Positions 1 to 8,416 of a stretch of DNA of 64,000 nucleotides are shown here, in pieces. The notes below the pieces were generated by a model, which was not told the origin of the DNA, made no database searches, and worked only from the letters and a program-made list of their open reading frames with translations. The position numbers and the translations under genes were made by a program. Source of the stretch: Natronomonas halophila (GTDB lineage: Archaea > Halobacteriota > Halobacteria > Halobacteriales > Haloarculaceae). Position 1 is the stretch's first letter, and every line of letters begins with the position of its first letter. The stretch is from positions 434,001-498,000 of the forward strand of contig NZ_CP058334.1 of NCBI RefSeq assembly GCF_013391085.1, read 5' to 3'.

Positions 1-1
1 T

Positions 2-1282
2 GCGGCCGCCAACACCGCGACGACCGGGAGCTTCACGATTCCGATGATAAAGGACCAAGGCGTCCGCAAGGACTTCGCCTGTGCCATCGAGTCGGTCGCC
101 TCCAGCGGCGGGCAGATGCTCCCGCCCATCATGGGGGTGGCCGCCTTCCTGATGGCGGACTTCCTCGCGATTCCCTACGTCGAAATCGTCATGGCCGGGA
201 CGCTGCCCGCGCTCCTGTTCTACTTCGCGGTCGGCATCGCCGTCCACCTGACGGTCCACAAGTTCGGCTGGACGACCCCCGCCGACGGCCGCTTCGACAA
301 GCGGATGCTGCTGGGCGGTATCCACTACGTCCTCCCGCTTGCCGTCCTGCTGTACACGCTCATCGGCCTCCGGTACTCGCCGCTGAGCGCGGGGCTGTAC
401 ACCATGGCGGCGATGATTCCCTCAGCGCTGCTGAAACGGCTCATCGACGCCCACGACGCCGACGAAGCCGCGTCCGAGGTCGCACTCGATTTCGTCGTCA
501 CGACCTTCGACGGCCTCCGGCAGGGCGCCGTCGACATGGCGCCGCTGGTCGGCATTCTCGCCTCCCTCGGCGTCGTCATCCAGATGGTCGAACAGACGGG
601 ACTGGGCGCCCGCATCAGTTTCCGGATGGTCTCGCTTGCGGGCGGCGTCCTCGTCTTCCTGCTCATACTCGCGATGCTGACGAGCATCCTCTTCGGCCTC
701 GGGATGCCGACGCCCGCGGCGTACATCGTCGTCGCGGCGCTGGTCGCGCCCGCGCTGGTCCAGATGCAGGTCCAGAGCCTGACGGCGCACATGTTTGTCT
801 TCTACTTCGCGATGCTGTCGGCGATTACGCCACCCGTCGCGGTCGCGGTGGCCGTCGGCGCCCGCATCGCGGATTCGGACTTCATGCGCTCCTGTAAGCA
901 GGCGCTCCGCATCGGCGCGCCCGGGTTCGTCATCCCCTTCGCCTTCGTCGCCAACGACAGCATCATCCAATGGCAGTACGTCGTCAGCGACGCCCGTGAG
1001 GCCGGCGGGTCGGCCCTGCTCGAGGCGCTCGTCCAGCCGATTCTCTTCGAGTTGGGCGTCGTCCTCGTCGGAACGGTCGCGCTGGTCGTCGCGACGGTTG
1101 GCTACGACGGCGTTCAGCGACTCCCGTGGCCACACCGCATCGGCTACATCGCCGTCGCCGCCGTCGCGATGTTCGCGCCGATGAACGCCGCCCAGTTCGC
1201 TGCGGCGGCCTTCGGCGTCGTCGTTCTCGCGTTGACGAACACCGGCCGACTGCCCGCGGTACTGACCCCGTCGCGGCAGTAA
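2..1282 (+). CDS. TRAP transporter fused permease (DctM-like), 5'-truncated by window start
   Basis: The reading frame is already open at base 2, and the residues before the first ATG at 44 (ANTATTGSF) belong to the conserved DctM motif, so the gene enters from outside the window. It is a polytopic inner-membrane permease with many hydrophobic helices. The signature segments ASSGGQMLPPIMG and GLGMPTPAAYIVVAAL are typical of the large membrane subunit of tripartite ATP-independent periplasmic transporters, often 4TM/12TM fusions in haloarchaea. It would import an organic acid or similar solute using an ion gradient together with an extracytoplasmic binding protein not visible here. The substrate is unknown. 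Ends with TAA at 1280-1282. Confidence 0.9.
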   Translation, partial: AAANTATTGSFTIPMIKDQGVRKDFACAIESVASSGGQMLPPIMGVAAFLMADFLAIPYVEIVMAGTLPALLFYFAVGIAVHLTVHKFGWTTPADGRFDKRMLLGGIHYVLPLAVLLYTLIGLRYSPLSAGLYTMAAMIPSALLKRLIDAHDADEAASEVALDFVVTTFDGLRQGAVDMAPLVGILASLGVVIQMVEQTGLGARISFRMVSLAGGVLVFLLILAMLTSILFGLGMPTPAAYIVVAALVAPALVQMQVQSLTAHMFVFYFAMLSAITPPVAVAVAVGARIADSDFMRSCKQALRIGAPGFVIPFAFVANDSIIQWQYVVSDAREAGGSALLEALVQPILFELGVVLVGTVALVVATVGYDGVQRLPWPHRIGYIAVAAVAMFAPMNAAQFAAAAFGVVVLALTNTGRLPAVLTPSRQ

Positions 1283-1335
1283 CCCACCGCCCGTTTCCCG
1301 TTCTTATAAGTCGCGCCGATTTCCGACGGGATGAA

Positions 1336-1344
1336 GTATATATC
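1336..1344 (+). promoter_or_regulatory. TATA box of the ThDP-enzyme gene
   Basis: GTATATATC lies about 27 bases before the ATG at 1367, the usual distance for a leaderless haloarchaeal transcript. It sits inside the longer possible reading frame from 1331 and so argues for the 1367 start. Confidence 0.65.
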
Positions 1345-1366
1345 ACTGGCCCCGACAGAGTGCGTC

Positions 1367-3061
1367 ATGACGGATTCGTATACGGGGGCGGACCTCTTCG
1401 TCGACGCCCTCGAACAATACGGGGTCCAGCACCTCTTCGGAAACCCCGGGACGACCGAGTTGCCCATCATGAACGCCCTGTCGGAAAGCGAGGTGGAGTA
1501 CGTCCTCGGCCTGCAGGAGGACGTCGCCACGGGGATGGCCGCCGGCTACGCCTCCACGCGCCGGTATCACGCCGACGACGACCCCGAGGTCTGTCCGGTC
1601 GGCGTCGCCAACCTCCACATCACGCCGGGCCTCGCCCACGGGACGGGCAACATCTTCGGCGCCGAATACGGCGGCGCGCCGATGGTCGTCACCGCCGGCA
1701 ACCACGAACTCGATTTCCGCCACGAGGAACCAATCCTGACCGGCGACCTCGAGGAGCTCGTCGACCAGTTCTGCAAGTACTCGGCGGAGGTAACTCATAT
1801 CGACGCCCTCCCGATGATGATTCGGCGCGCCTTCCGCGTCGCCATGACGCCGCCGACGGGGCCGGTCTTTCTCGCACTTCCGGCCGACGTGATGCAGACC
1901 GAAACCGACGCCTCGCCGGAACGCCTCGGGCCCATCCCCGACGCCGGGGGCGGCGACACGGCTCAAATCGAGGCCGCGGCGGACTACTTCGTCGAGGCCG
2001 ACCAGCCGGTACTCGTCTTGGGCGACCACATCGCCCGCTCGGGCAAGGACGCCGTCGACGCGGCCGTCCGGCTGGCCGAAGCCACCGGCGCGCGCGTCCA
2101 CGGCGAAATCCTCGCCAGCGAAGTCAACTACCCCACCGACCACGACCAGTGGATTTCCTTCATCGGCCCTGACGAGGGTATCGCCTCGATGCTGATGGAC
2201 ACCGACACGCTCGGCCTCATCGGCTGTTCGACCAACACGACGCTGATGCACCACGAGGAGCCGCTGGTCTCGGAGGATACGACGACGGTTCAGGTCTCCA
2301 GTGACCCATGGGAGGTCGGCAAGAACCAGCCCGCCGATGCCGCCGTCGTCGGCGACCCGGGCCGCGTGATGGACCAGATAGCCGAGCGCGTCGAGGACCG
2401 CCTCAGCGAGGACGAACGACAGGAACGCCTCGACTACGTCCAGACGATGAAGGCCGGCCTCGAATCGACGATGCAGGAGATGGGCGAAGACGAGAAACCC
2501 GAGGGCGAAACCCGCTCCTCGAAGGCCGAACTCGTCGACAACATGAAAGCCGTCGACCCGGACACCTACATCGTCGACGAGGGCGTCACCTCGAAGTTCG
2601 CGCTGCTGACGCGGTTCCCGCTGTCGCCCGAACAGTACCTCTCGAACAAGGGCGGCGGCCTCGGCTACGGCCTGCCCGCGGCGGTCGGCGCGGCCTTCGC
2701 CGAATCCCTCCGGGATGACCCCCGGAACGTCGTCGGTTACATCGGCGACGGGTCGTATCTCTACTACCCCAACACCATCTACTCGGCGGCCCGCAACAAC
2801 CTCGATTTAACCGTGGTCGTCCCCGACAACCGCAACTACCGTATCCTGAAGGACAACACGATGAAGATGCTCGGCGGCGAGGAAGAAGACTACGAGTTCG
2901 TCGGCATGGACTTCGAACCGAACGTCGATATCCCGAAAAACGCCGAAAGCCACGGCGCCCGGGGCCACCTCGTCGAGACGCCCGAGGAATTCCCCGAGGT
3001 CTACGAGGAAGCGCTGGACAGCGAGGGCACGGACGTCATTGACGTGCTAATTCACGACTGA
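1367..3061 (+). CDS. Thiamine-diphosphate-dependent enzyme (acetolactate synthase / benzoylformate decarboxylase-like)
   Basis: A 564-residue protein with the three-domain layout of ThDP decarboxylases and synthases. Near residue 25 is FGNPGTTELP with the glutamate that activates the cofactor. Near the C-terminal third is GDGSYLYYPN followed about 20 residues later by ARNN, the metal and diphosphate-binding motif, then VVVPDNRNYRIL. The substrate cannot be read from sequence; acetolactate synthase-like and benzoylformate decarboxylase-like members are equally possible. The start at 1367 is preferred over 1331 because a TATA box lies within the longer frame. It follows the TRAP permease by 84 bases but has its own promoter. 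Cytoplasmic. Confidence 0.85.
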   Translation: MTDSYTGADLFVDALEQYGVQHLFGNPGTTELPIMNALSESEVEYVLGLQEDVATGMAAGYASTRRYHADDDPEVCPVGVANLHITPGLAHGTGNIFGAEYGGAPMVVTAGNHELDFRHEEPILTGDLEELVDQFCKYSAEVTHIDALPMMIRRAFRVAMTPPTGPVFLALPADVMQTETDASPERLGPIPDAGGGDTAQIEAAADYFVEADQPVLVLGDHIARSGKDAVDAAVRLAEATGARVHGEILASEVNYPTDHDQWISFIGPDEGIASMLMDTDTLGLIGCSTNTTLMHHEEPLVSEDTTTVQVSSDPWEVGKNQPADAAVVGDPGRVMDQIAERVEDRLSEDERQERLDYVQTMKAGLESTMQEMGEDEKPEGETRSSKAELVDNMKAVDPDTYIVDEGVTSKFALLTRFPLSPEQYLSNKGGGLGYGLPAAVGAAFAESLRDDPRNVVGYIGDGSYLYYPNTIYSAARNNLDLTVVVPDNRNYRILKDNTMKMLGGEEEDYEFVGMDFEPNVDIPKNAESHGARGHLVETPEEFPEVYEEALDSEGTDVIDVLIHD

Positions 3062-3085
3062 CTGGGGAAAATCCAGCGTCGCTGC

Positions 3086-3736
3086 CTAAAACAGCCCTTC
3101 TTCGTCGCCGATTCCGAGCCGCTCGCCGAACTCGTCGATTTCGTCGTTGATGTCCGTCCCGCTCGATTCACCGGGCAGGATATCACCCAGTGCGGCGCCG
3201 AAACAGGCGACGGCCCAGACGACCGAGACCCGACCCAGCGCGACGACGGGGTCGGCCCAGCCGTCGAGGCGGCCCCAGACGGTCATCGTGAACGCCGCGG
3301 TGATGAAGGCGATGACGAGCACGGCGAGGAGTCGCCGAGGGATGAGTCCGAAGAGCGGCCGAGAGACCTCCACCTCCCGGAACTCGGCGTAATAGAGCAT
3401 TCCCGCGGTCATGATGACGACGAAACTCACGTTGATAACGAGGAGCGCCGGCGCCGCAAGCAGGTGCTCGGCGATGGCGTTGACGCCGTCCTCGACGAGC
3501 ATCGGCAGCGAGATGAGGATAGCGCCGACGAACGCCTCGGCGATGTCCCGGCGCGTGAACTTGTCGATGGTGCCGCGGACGCCCTCCGGCGAAAGGCTGT
3601 CGACGAGGCGCATCGCGCGGCGGACCTCCTCGCGTTCGGCCTCGTCGTCGACGGTCTCTTCGAGTTCCTCCAGTTGGTTCAACACGTCCTCGACGGCGAC
3701 GCCGTCGGGGTCCCGCGGGGCCGTAGTGTCGGACAT
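3086..3736 (-). CDS. Four-helix integral membrane protein (DUF2391-like)
   Basis: A 216-residue protein, or 219 if the upstream ATG at 3745 is used. The N-terminal 85 residues are acidic and cytoplasmic-looking, including a helical stretch of E/D residues. Four hydrophobic segments follow, starting near ISLPMLVEDG, LLVINVSFVVIM, LLAVLVIAFIT and VVWAVACFGAAL. The FVGAILISLPMLVEDG segment resembles the haloarchaeal DUF2391 family as I remember it; no function is established. Convergent with the ThDP enzyme, 24 bases apart. Confidence 0.75.
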   Translation of the reverse strand: MSDTTAPRDPDGVAVEDVLNQLEELEETVDDEAEREEVRRAMRLVDSLSPEGVRGTIDKFTRRDIAEAFVGAILISLPMLVEDGVNAIAEHLLAAPALLVINVSFVVIMTAGMLYYAEFREVEVSRPLFGLIPRRLLAVLVIAFITAAFTMTVWGRLDGWADPVVALGRVSVVWAVACFGAALGDILPGESSGTDINDEIDEFGERLGIGDEEGLF

Positions 3737-3785
3737 ACCCACCATCTCGGGCGACGCCTCGAAAAGCGTTGTTCCCGGAGCGCGA

Positions 3786-3793
3786 TTTTAAAC
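3786..3793 (+). promoter_or_regulatory. TATA box of the thioesterase gene
   Basis: TTTTAAAC lies about 28 bases before the ATG at 3818, consistent with a leaderless transcript. Confidence 0.6.
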
Positions 3794-3817
3794 CGCCCGC
3801 GGGCGAATCATCGGTCG

Positions 3818-4258
3818 ATGGTCGACCTGCTCGAAACCCGGATACAGAATCGTCAGCGCGTCCAGCCCAACGATACCAATAACTACGGCAGCGTCCACGG
3901 CGGGATGGTGATGCTGTGGATGGACGAGGCCGCGGCACTGTCCGCCATCCGCTTTACCGGCGAGTGGTGTGTGACCGCCCACGTCGACGCCATCGACTTC
4001 CTCGCGCCGGTCCCCTCCGGCGACACGCTCTATCTCGACGCCTACGTCTACCGGGCGGGCCGGACCTCCTGTTCGGTCCGACTGCGCGCCTATCACGAGG
4101 ACCCGAAAACCGGCGACCGGGTCCAGACGACCGACTCGAATTTCGTCTTCGTCGCCGTCGACGAGGAGCGCAATCCCGCCGCGGTGCCGGAACTAACGTG
4201 TGAAAGTGAGGAAGCAGAGCAGTTACGGCAGGCCGCCCGCGACGCCCACGGCGAGTAG
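3818..4258 (+). CDS. Acyl-CoA thioesterase, hotdog fold (YciA/BACH type)
   Basis: A 146-residue cytoplasmic protein. The segment NNYGSVHGGMVMLWMDEAAA is the hotdog-fold signature of the acyl-CoA hydrolase family: asparagines, HGG and a catalytic acidic residue at the start of the central helix. The following TAHVDAIDFLAPVPSGDTL and SCSVRLRAY strands also fit. It hydrolyses acyl-CoA thioesters to free acid and CoA; chain length is unknown. The ATG at 3818 is chosen over upstream in-frame codons because of the TATA box at 3786. Confidence 0.88.
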   Translation: MVDLLETRIQNRQRVQPNDTNNYGSVHGGMVMLWMDEAAALSAIRFTGEWCVTAHVDAIDFLAPVPSGDTLYLDAYVYRAGRTSCSVRLRAYHEDPKTGDRVQTTDSNFVFVAVDEERNPAAVPELTCESEEAEQLRQAARDAHGE

Positions 4259-4265
4259 TCCCGGA

Positions 4266-4697
4266 CTACGACTCGGTTTCGGGGTCGATAACCGACTTCT
4301 CCTCGTCGGCGTGTCGGAGCGTGACGCTGTGGCGCGTGTGTCGGGCGTGTGTCTCCGCCCAGCGGCGGGCCGCACGCTCTTCGAGGAACTCGTCGCCGTC
4401 GGGGCATTGCCGGCAGGCGACGACCCACGGCGTTATCTCGTCGGGGAAGTGGCCTGTGTGGCGGTGGTGGTCCAGCGCGAACCGTTCGAGCGCCTGATTG
4501 CCGACGCGCAACTCGTCGAGTTCGTATTCGAGGTCCCATTCCCGAGCGCACTGCGAGCAGGTCACCGTCGGCAGGTCGTCGACCTCTACCGGCGGGATGG
4601 CGTCGTCGCGTTCGCTGTCGTAACCGTCGGGCACGAATCGAAATTGGTCGCCGGAGTATTTAGGCGCACGGAACGGTCGCGACCGGACGATTCGCAT
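4266..4697 (-). CDS. Small zinc-binding protein of unknown function (host gene flanking the insertion)
   Basis: A 143-residue protein with two CxxC pairs, CSQC near residue 47 and CRQC near residue 95, and a His-rich stretch between them (DHHRHTGHF), suggesting a zinc ribbon or treble-clef fold. I do not recognise the family. Its promoter, with TATA at about 4723-4731, lies only a few bases outside the mobile element, so the insertion has replaced everything upstream of the core promoter. Confidence 0.7.
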   Translation of the reverse strand: MRIVRSRPFRAPKYSGDQFRFVPDGYDSERDDAIPPVEVDDLPTVTCSQCAREWDLEYELDELRVGNQALERFALDHHRHTGHFPDEITPWVVACRQCPDGDEFLEERAARRWAETHARHTRHSVTLRHADEEKSVIDPETES

Positions 4698-4722
4698 ACA
4701 TGGCTGTCAGCGAATCGGTCGG

Positions 4723-4731
4723 CGTTAAAAG
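4723..4731 (-). promoter_or_regulatory. TATA box of the host zinc-protein gene, abutting the insertion
   Basis: Read on the minus strand the box is CTTTTAACG, centred about 30 bases before the ATG at 4697. The BRE position falls at 4732-4738, at the chromosome/element boundary. Confidence 0.55.
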
Positions 4732-4736
4732 TTGAG

Positions 4737-4760
4737 TGGGACCGCCGTGACACGAACATC
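4737..4760. other. Left attachment boundary (attL-like)
   Basis: TGGGACCGCCGTGACACG begins here and recurs at 45941; the bases just before differ (chromosome here, element right end there). The short dyad CGTGACACG lies within it. The core may be longer than can be seen, because the right chromosomal boundary is outside the window. Bases 4737-4810 hold no gene. Confidence 0.75.
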
Positions 4761-4810
4761 TCGGTTTCCGCCGCCGTTGCCGTACTTCGAACTGATTGTT
4801 TTCTTATGAG

Positions 4811-5851
4811 TCATGATTTGGTGTCCTCCGTTGGGATGTCGAGTTTCTCCAGGTGCGGCTGCCGCCGCTGCCGGAGTTCCTCGAGCGGGTCCGACTTGTC
4901 GTAGTGTCGTCGCAGAATCTCGGGCGAAACGTTCGCGCGCTTCGCGACGACCTCCATCGGGATGCCCTGGTTGAGCTGCCAGGTGATCGAGCCCGTTCGG
5001 ATTTGGTGAGGCGAACGCGTCGACGGGCACTTCGCGATTCCGTTGTTGTGCCACCACTCGCAGTTCCGATCCTCGCGGTCGTGGGGACACGTCGTCCGCC
5101 AGCACGGCGCTGTCCCGAAGTACGCGGCCATCCGGACGCTGTTCTTCGAGATGCGGCCGTACTGCGTGGTGAGCAGCGGGTCGCGCCCGAAGTCGTCGCG
5201 CCGCTCCTTCCGGTTCTCGTCGATGTAGGTCTCGACGACGTCCGCGACGGTCGGCCGGAGCCCGACGGGGCGCTCGCCATCGGACCCGTTTTTCAGCGGC
5301 GTGCCGGACTCCGGCCGGTGCCGAAAATCGAGGTAGTACTCCTCCGACTCGGCGTCGGCGACGTAGTCGCGGAGATCGAGGCCGCGAACGGCGCCGAGGC
5401 GACACCCGATATGCCACATCAACTCCAGGACGACGTGCTTCCGGGAGCCGTACTCGCTACTCTGCCGATACCAGCGAATCTGCGGAATCGCGTCCTCTGC
5501 ATCGAGCTTGATGTCGCTGGACTGCTCTTCCTTCGTGACGGTCGGCGGGTCGACCGCCTCGGCGACGTTTTCGTCGACGAGGCCACGGCTCGCGCACCAC
5601 TCCAGCCAGTCCTGGACCGTACCGAGTTGGTTGTTCATCGAGATGGTGCTGATTTCGGCGCGACGGTCGGCTTCGAAATCGTCGATGTCCCACGGCGTCA
5701 ACTCGGCCATCGACTCGATGTCGTTCTCGGCGCACCATTCGACGAACTCTTTGGTCCGGTAGTGCAGCGTCGACAGCGAGGCTTCGCGAAGGTCGTCCCG
5801 GCGCTTGTCGATCCAGCGCTGGGCTGCCTCCTCTGGCGACATGTCCCTCAT
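4811..5851 (-). CDS. Tyrosine recombinase (integrase) of the element
   Basis: A 346-residue protein. Residues 1-100 form a SAM-like core-binding domain and the remainder is the catalytic domain. Candidate catalytic residues are R151 (HIGCRLG), H282 and R285 (SPHQIR), H316 and nucleophile Y317 (LRRHYDKS). An inserted Cys/His cluster at residues 250-275 (CWRTTCPHD to CP) looks zinc-binding. It lies 74 bases inside the left boundary and is the last gene of the 11247-4811 operon; its ATG overlaps the TGA of the HNH gene. It most likely drives integration and excision at the 4737/45941 site and may have generated the tandem array. Confidence 0.93.
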   Translation of the reverse strand: MRDMSPEEAAQRWIDKRRDDLREASLSTLHYRTKEFVEWCAENDIESMAELTPWDIDDFEADRRAEISTISMNNQLGTVQDWLEWCASRGLVDENVAEAVDPPTVTKEEQSSDIKLDAEDAIPQIRWYRQSSEYGSRKHVVLELMWHIGCRLGAVRGLDLRDYVADAESEEYYLDFRHRPESGTPLKNGSDGERPVGLRPTVADVVETYIDENRKERRDDFGRDPLLTTQYGRISKNSVRMAAYFGTAPCWRTTCPHDREDRNCEWWHNNGIAKCPSTRSPHQIRTGSITWQLNQGIPMEVVAKRANVSPEILRRHYDKSDPLEELRQRRQPHLEKLDIPTEDTKS

Positions 5852-6330
5852 CGGTCTCCCTCCAGGACATCGCTCATCAAGCGATCCGTTTCTTCTCGGA
5901 GCCTCTCGAGGTCTTTAATAGGGTAGAAGCCAAGCCCGGATTCGCCCTCCAGGAGGTCTCGACAGACATCGCGCTTCAGCTTCTGGATATCATACTCGGT
6001 TAAATAGCGCCCTTCCTCAATCGGTTCTTTATCAGCGTATTCCAGCTTTTCATCGTGAAGCGTGTACGCGCCGGTAACGGCTGCATGGACTCGGAGGAGA
6101 GTCCAGCGAAGTTCCCGGATGGTGTCGAACATCACGTCGGGCGTCATACCCGACCGGACGCCGATTTCGTGGTAGAATTCGGCGTCCCAGGTCCGCTCGA
6201 TTGTTTTGTGGCAGTCTGAGCAGACGGTAATGAGGTTCTGGTCCTCATCGGTTCCGCCGTATCGACGAGGCACGACGTGGTGTTCTTCGAGGTGGTCGGT
6301 CGCGTCACAGAATCGGCAGTTATCGTTCAT
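5848..6330 (-). CDS. HNH endonuclease-like protein
   Basis: A 160-residue protein. The N-terminus has a zinc-binding C5-x2-C8 pair, then EEHHVVPRRYGG, an asparagine (EDQNLITVC) and SDCHKTIE, matching the HNH ββα-metal nuclease core. The C-terminal 100 residues are helical and unrecognised. Such nucleases in mobile elements nick or cut DNA during defence, packaging or recombination; the role here is unknown. Four-base overlaps with both neighbours indicate translational coupling between the zinc protein and the integrase. Confidence 0.82.
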   Translation of the reverse strand: MNDNCRFCDATDHLEEHHVVPRRYGGTDEDQNLITVCSDCHKTIERTWDAEFYHEIGVRSGMTPDVMFDTIRELRWTLLRVHAAVTGAYTLHDEKLEYADKEPIEEGRYLTEYDIQKLKRDVCRDLLEGESGLGFYPIKDLERLREETDRLMSDVLEGDR

Positions 6331-6740
6331 GCTGGAATGGAAACGGAGGGGGTTCGGTTCGCGGGCTGTGCGTCGGTCGGCTTCGGCAGCGACGTGCCGT
6401 CGGGCTGGTAGCGGACGTCTTCGTCGGTGGGTCGGTGCTTCGTGACGGCGCCGCAGTCCTCACACCCAACCCGGATGACGTCGCCGACGCTCCGGTACTC
6501 GAGTGGAAGGAAGCGTTCGGCGCCGCACTCGATGCAGATGCGTCGGAAGCGGACGCGGACGAGGCCGTTTTCGCGTTCGCCGAAGTCCGAGGGGTACTCG
6601 AAGGGCGCGACTGGCTCGTCGACGAGATCGCGCCCGCACTCGATGGGTTCGCCATCAGTTTCGTCGACGACGTTGTCGCAGCGGTAGACGGTGGTCGACC
6701 GGCCGCCGCACGCTGGGCAGAAGACGATCCAGCGGGTCAT
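6327..6740 (-). CDS. Zinc-ribbon protein, function unknown
   Basis: A 137-residue protein with CPAC at the N-terminus, a single C at YRCDNVV and a further C at IECG, then ICIECGAERF and GCEDCG. The five Cys groups suggest two zinc ribbons. The last 35 residues are Pro/Thr-rich and probably disordered. It could bind nucleic acid. The ATG overlaps the stop of the C2H2 gene by four bases. Confidence 0.75.
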   Translation of the reverse strand: MTRWIVFCPACGGRSTTVYRCDNVVDETDGEPIECGRDLVDEPVAPFEYPSDFGERENGLVRVRFRRICIECGAERFLPLEYRSVGDVIRVGCEDCGAVTKHRPTDEDVRYQPDGTSLPKPTDAQPANRTPSVSIPA

Positions 6741-7699
6741 GCGGGACCAGCCTCCTCGGCGTCGGTATCTGGCGTCAGCAGGTCGCAGGCCGTCGTCGGG
6801 TCGTCTGGGAGGCCGTCGCCGGCGACGGCGCCGTCGAAGCCGTAGATGCCGAGCGCTCGCAGGACGCGCTCGGTCGACCAGCCGAGGTTCTCAGCGAGCT
6901 CGCTGACTGTCGAGGCGTCGTCGACCTTCTCCTGGAACTCGCCGGGCTCGAGATAGTCCAGCCGAGCCTGCGGAACGCCGTGCGCCTCAGTCCGGTGGAT
7001 TCCTTTCTCGAATGCGTTGCTGCAGACGACGCCGCAGCGACATACCCATGGATAGGACGTCGGCTCCTCCTCGGACGTGTCGTCGGGCGCGTCGGCGAAT
7101 CCTTTCGTCTGGACGCTCGTCGCGGCTTCGCTGGCATCTTTTCCGTTCGAAGCAGCGTCCTCGTCGTCGACGTGCTGGCCGGACGTGTCGTCGACGCGTT
7201 GAACGGCCGGCGTCAGGTCCCCCGTTCCGAGTTCGCTGGTGTCCTCGAGGTCATCCTCGTCGTCTCTATCTTCCTCGTCATCGCTGCCGTGCTGGTGGCC
7301 GCGATGAATCGAGAGGCCATGCTCGGAGTCGAACGTTTCACCGCAGTCGGAGCACCGAATCTCAGGATCCTCGTCGTCTGTGTGCGCACGGCCTTTGTGA
7401 ATCGCGAGCCCCTGCTGGTTGCCGGTGTACTCGCAGCCGTCGACGTCGCACTCGATCTCTTCGTCGGCGTCCTCGTCGATGTCTTCCTCGACGGCTTCGT
7501 CGACGTGCTCTTCCTGGTCGGCGTCGGTCACCGATGTCTCCTGCGTCGGCTCGGCCGGCGCCGTGATCGTCACCGAGGCCTGGATGGTGTCGTCGGTGAC
7601 TTCGAGGAGTTCGGCATCGTCGACGTCGACGGCGTCCACGGTCTCGAGCTTGTCGAGGACGTCCGCGAGCGCGCGGTAGTTCGTCGCGAGGTCGCTCAT
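6737..7699 (-). CDS. C2H2 zinc-finger protein with acidic linkers
   Basis: A 320-residue protein with three C2H2-type fingers: C84-C89-H101-H106, C116-C119-H132-H137, and about C222-C226-H235-H240. They are separated by very acidic, probably disordered linkers. A helix-turn-helix-like segment near residues 264-285 (VSELAENLGWSTERVLRAL) follows. This is likely a DNA-binding regulator or accessory factor of the element. Copy 2 carries one substitution, aspartate to glutamate after finger 1 (base 7367). Confidence 0.78.
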   Translation of the reverse strand: MSDLATNYRALADVLDKLETVDAVDVDDAELLEVTDDTIQASVTITAPAEPTQETSVTDADQEEHVDEAVEEDIDEDADEEIECDVDGCEYTGNQQGLAIHKGRAHTDDEDPEIRCSDCGETFDSEHGLSIHRGHQHGSDDEEDRDDEDDLEDTSELGTGDLTPAVQRVDDTSGQHVDDEDAASNGKDASEAATSVQTKGFADAPDDTSEEEPTSYPWVCRCGVVCSNAFEKGIHRTEAHGVPQARLDYLEPGEFQEKVDDASTVSELAENLGWSTERVLRALGIYGFDGAVAGDGLPDDPTTACDLLTPDTDAEEAGPA

Positions 7700-8070
7700 G
7701 CTTCGACGACCTCCTGGGCAGCGTTCGCGAGCGGTGTCTCCTGGACGTCGACGATCTCCGGGAGTTCCTCCTGGAGGAGGTCCTCAAGTTCGATCGCCTT
7801 TCGTGGTTCGCCCTCACCGCCGCCGGTGGTGAAGTCGTGGTAGCGGTAGCGAGCGGCGCCGTCGTTATCGAGGCTGGTCGTGATGGCCCATTCGCGAGGC
7901 CCGCTGTCGAAGTAGAGGGCCACGCCGTCGACGCGCCGCAGCGTCACCAGCAGGTGGTGCGGCGGCAGCGTCGCGCAGTCATCGCGATAGTACTCGAGAA
8001 CGGCCTGGCCGAAGGCCTCGTCGCGGTCGGCGAACGCCTCCAGCCGGGTCTCGACCGGCTCACTCGGCAT
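7696..8070 (-). CDS. Hypothetical protein, 124 aa
   Basis: A soluble protein beginning MPSEPVETRLEAF; an in-frame upstream extension to 8187 would read through the preceding gene, so the internal ATG is preferred. It has an α/β pattern with strands around HHLLVTLRRVDGVALYFD and REWAITTSL. No family recognised. Start and end overlap the neighbouring genes. It is intact here but frameshifted in copy 2 by loss of one base near codon 9. Confidence 0.65.
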   Translation of the reverse strand: MPSEPVETRLEAFADRDEAFGQAVLEYYRDDCATLPPHHLLVTLRRVDGVALYFDSGPREWAITTSLDNDGAARYRYHDFTTGGGEGEPRKAIELEDLLQEELPEIVDVQETPLANAAQEVVEA

Positions 8071-8416
8071 CGCCGTCACCCCCCTCGGCCTCTTCGAACA
8101 GCGTTGAAGCGAGTGTTCTCGCGGCTGCCACCACGAGTCCAGCAACCAGCCAGAAGACGATGGTAGCGACCAATATCCCTGCAGCAACCCCTATCAAGTG
8201 CTGCGTGGGGTAGTCGATGATATTCCCGGAGACGGCCTGATAGACGATTGTCCCGACCATCACCGGAATCATGATCGCGGTGAGGAAGGTCGAGATGACC
8301 CCCAGACCTGCAGCCCATTTGATGCTGTAATCCGACACGAGATAGTCGATGTACTGTGCGATGAAGATTCGCAGTACAGAGGACTGTGAGTCGGGTTCAA
8401 CCACGTATTCAGACAT
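8060..8416 (-). CDS. Small membrane protein, 118 aa, two helices
   Basis: Starts MSEYVVEP at 8416, overlapping the stop of the 49-residue gene. Two hydrophobic segments span about residues 35-62 (GLGVISTFLTAIMIPVMVG) and 72-100 (LIGVAAGILVATIVFWLVAG), with an acidic C-terminal tail. Role unknown. Intact here; copy 2 has two single-base deletions that destroy the frame. Confidence 0.65.
   Translation of the reverse strand: MSEYVVEPDSQSSVLRIFIAQYIDYLVSDYSIKWAAGLGVISTFLTAIMIPVMVGTIVYQAVSGNIIDYPTQHLIGVAAGILVATIVFWLVAGLVVAAARTLASTLFEEAEGGDGDAE

Noticed and set aside
325-1135. Long minus-strand reading frames opposite the TRAP permease
   Set aside because: GC-rich DNA gives long open antisense frames; these have low-complexity Arg/Ser/Asp composition and no start signals, whereas the plus frame has DctM motifs.
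1126-2254. Alternative frames of 300+ codons over the ThDP enzyme
   Set aside because: Arg/Pro-rich or His/Val-rich shadow translations with no recognisable domain; the plus-strand enzyme frame explains the region.
4700-4810. tRNA 3' end as attachment core
   Set aside because: I tried to fold the boundary on both strands; the GTTCGTGTC stretch lacks a pairing T-stem, so no tRNA fragment is supported.
6503-7843. 446-codon plus-strand frame opposite the C2H2 and zinc genes (and its second copy at 47707)
   Set aside because: The antisense of acidic genes yields Val/Arg-rich sequence; the minus strand has overlapping genes with zinc motifs and ATGA junctions.
8060-8187. 163-codon form of the 124-aa gene starting at 8187
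   Set aside because: The upstream part is an out-of-frame reading of the membrane gene; the internal ATG at 8070 overlaps the preceding stop as elsewhere in this operon.
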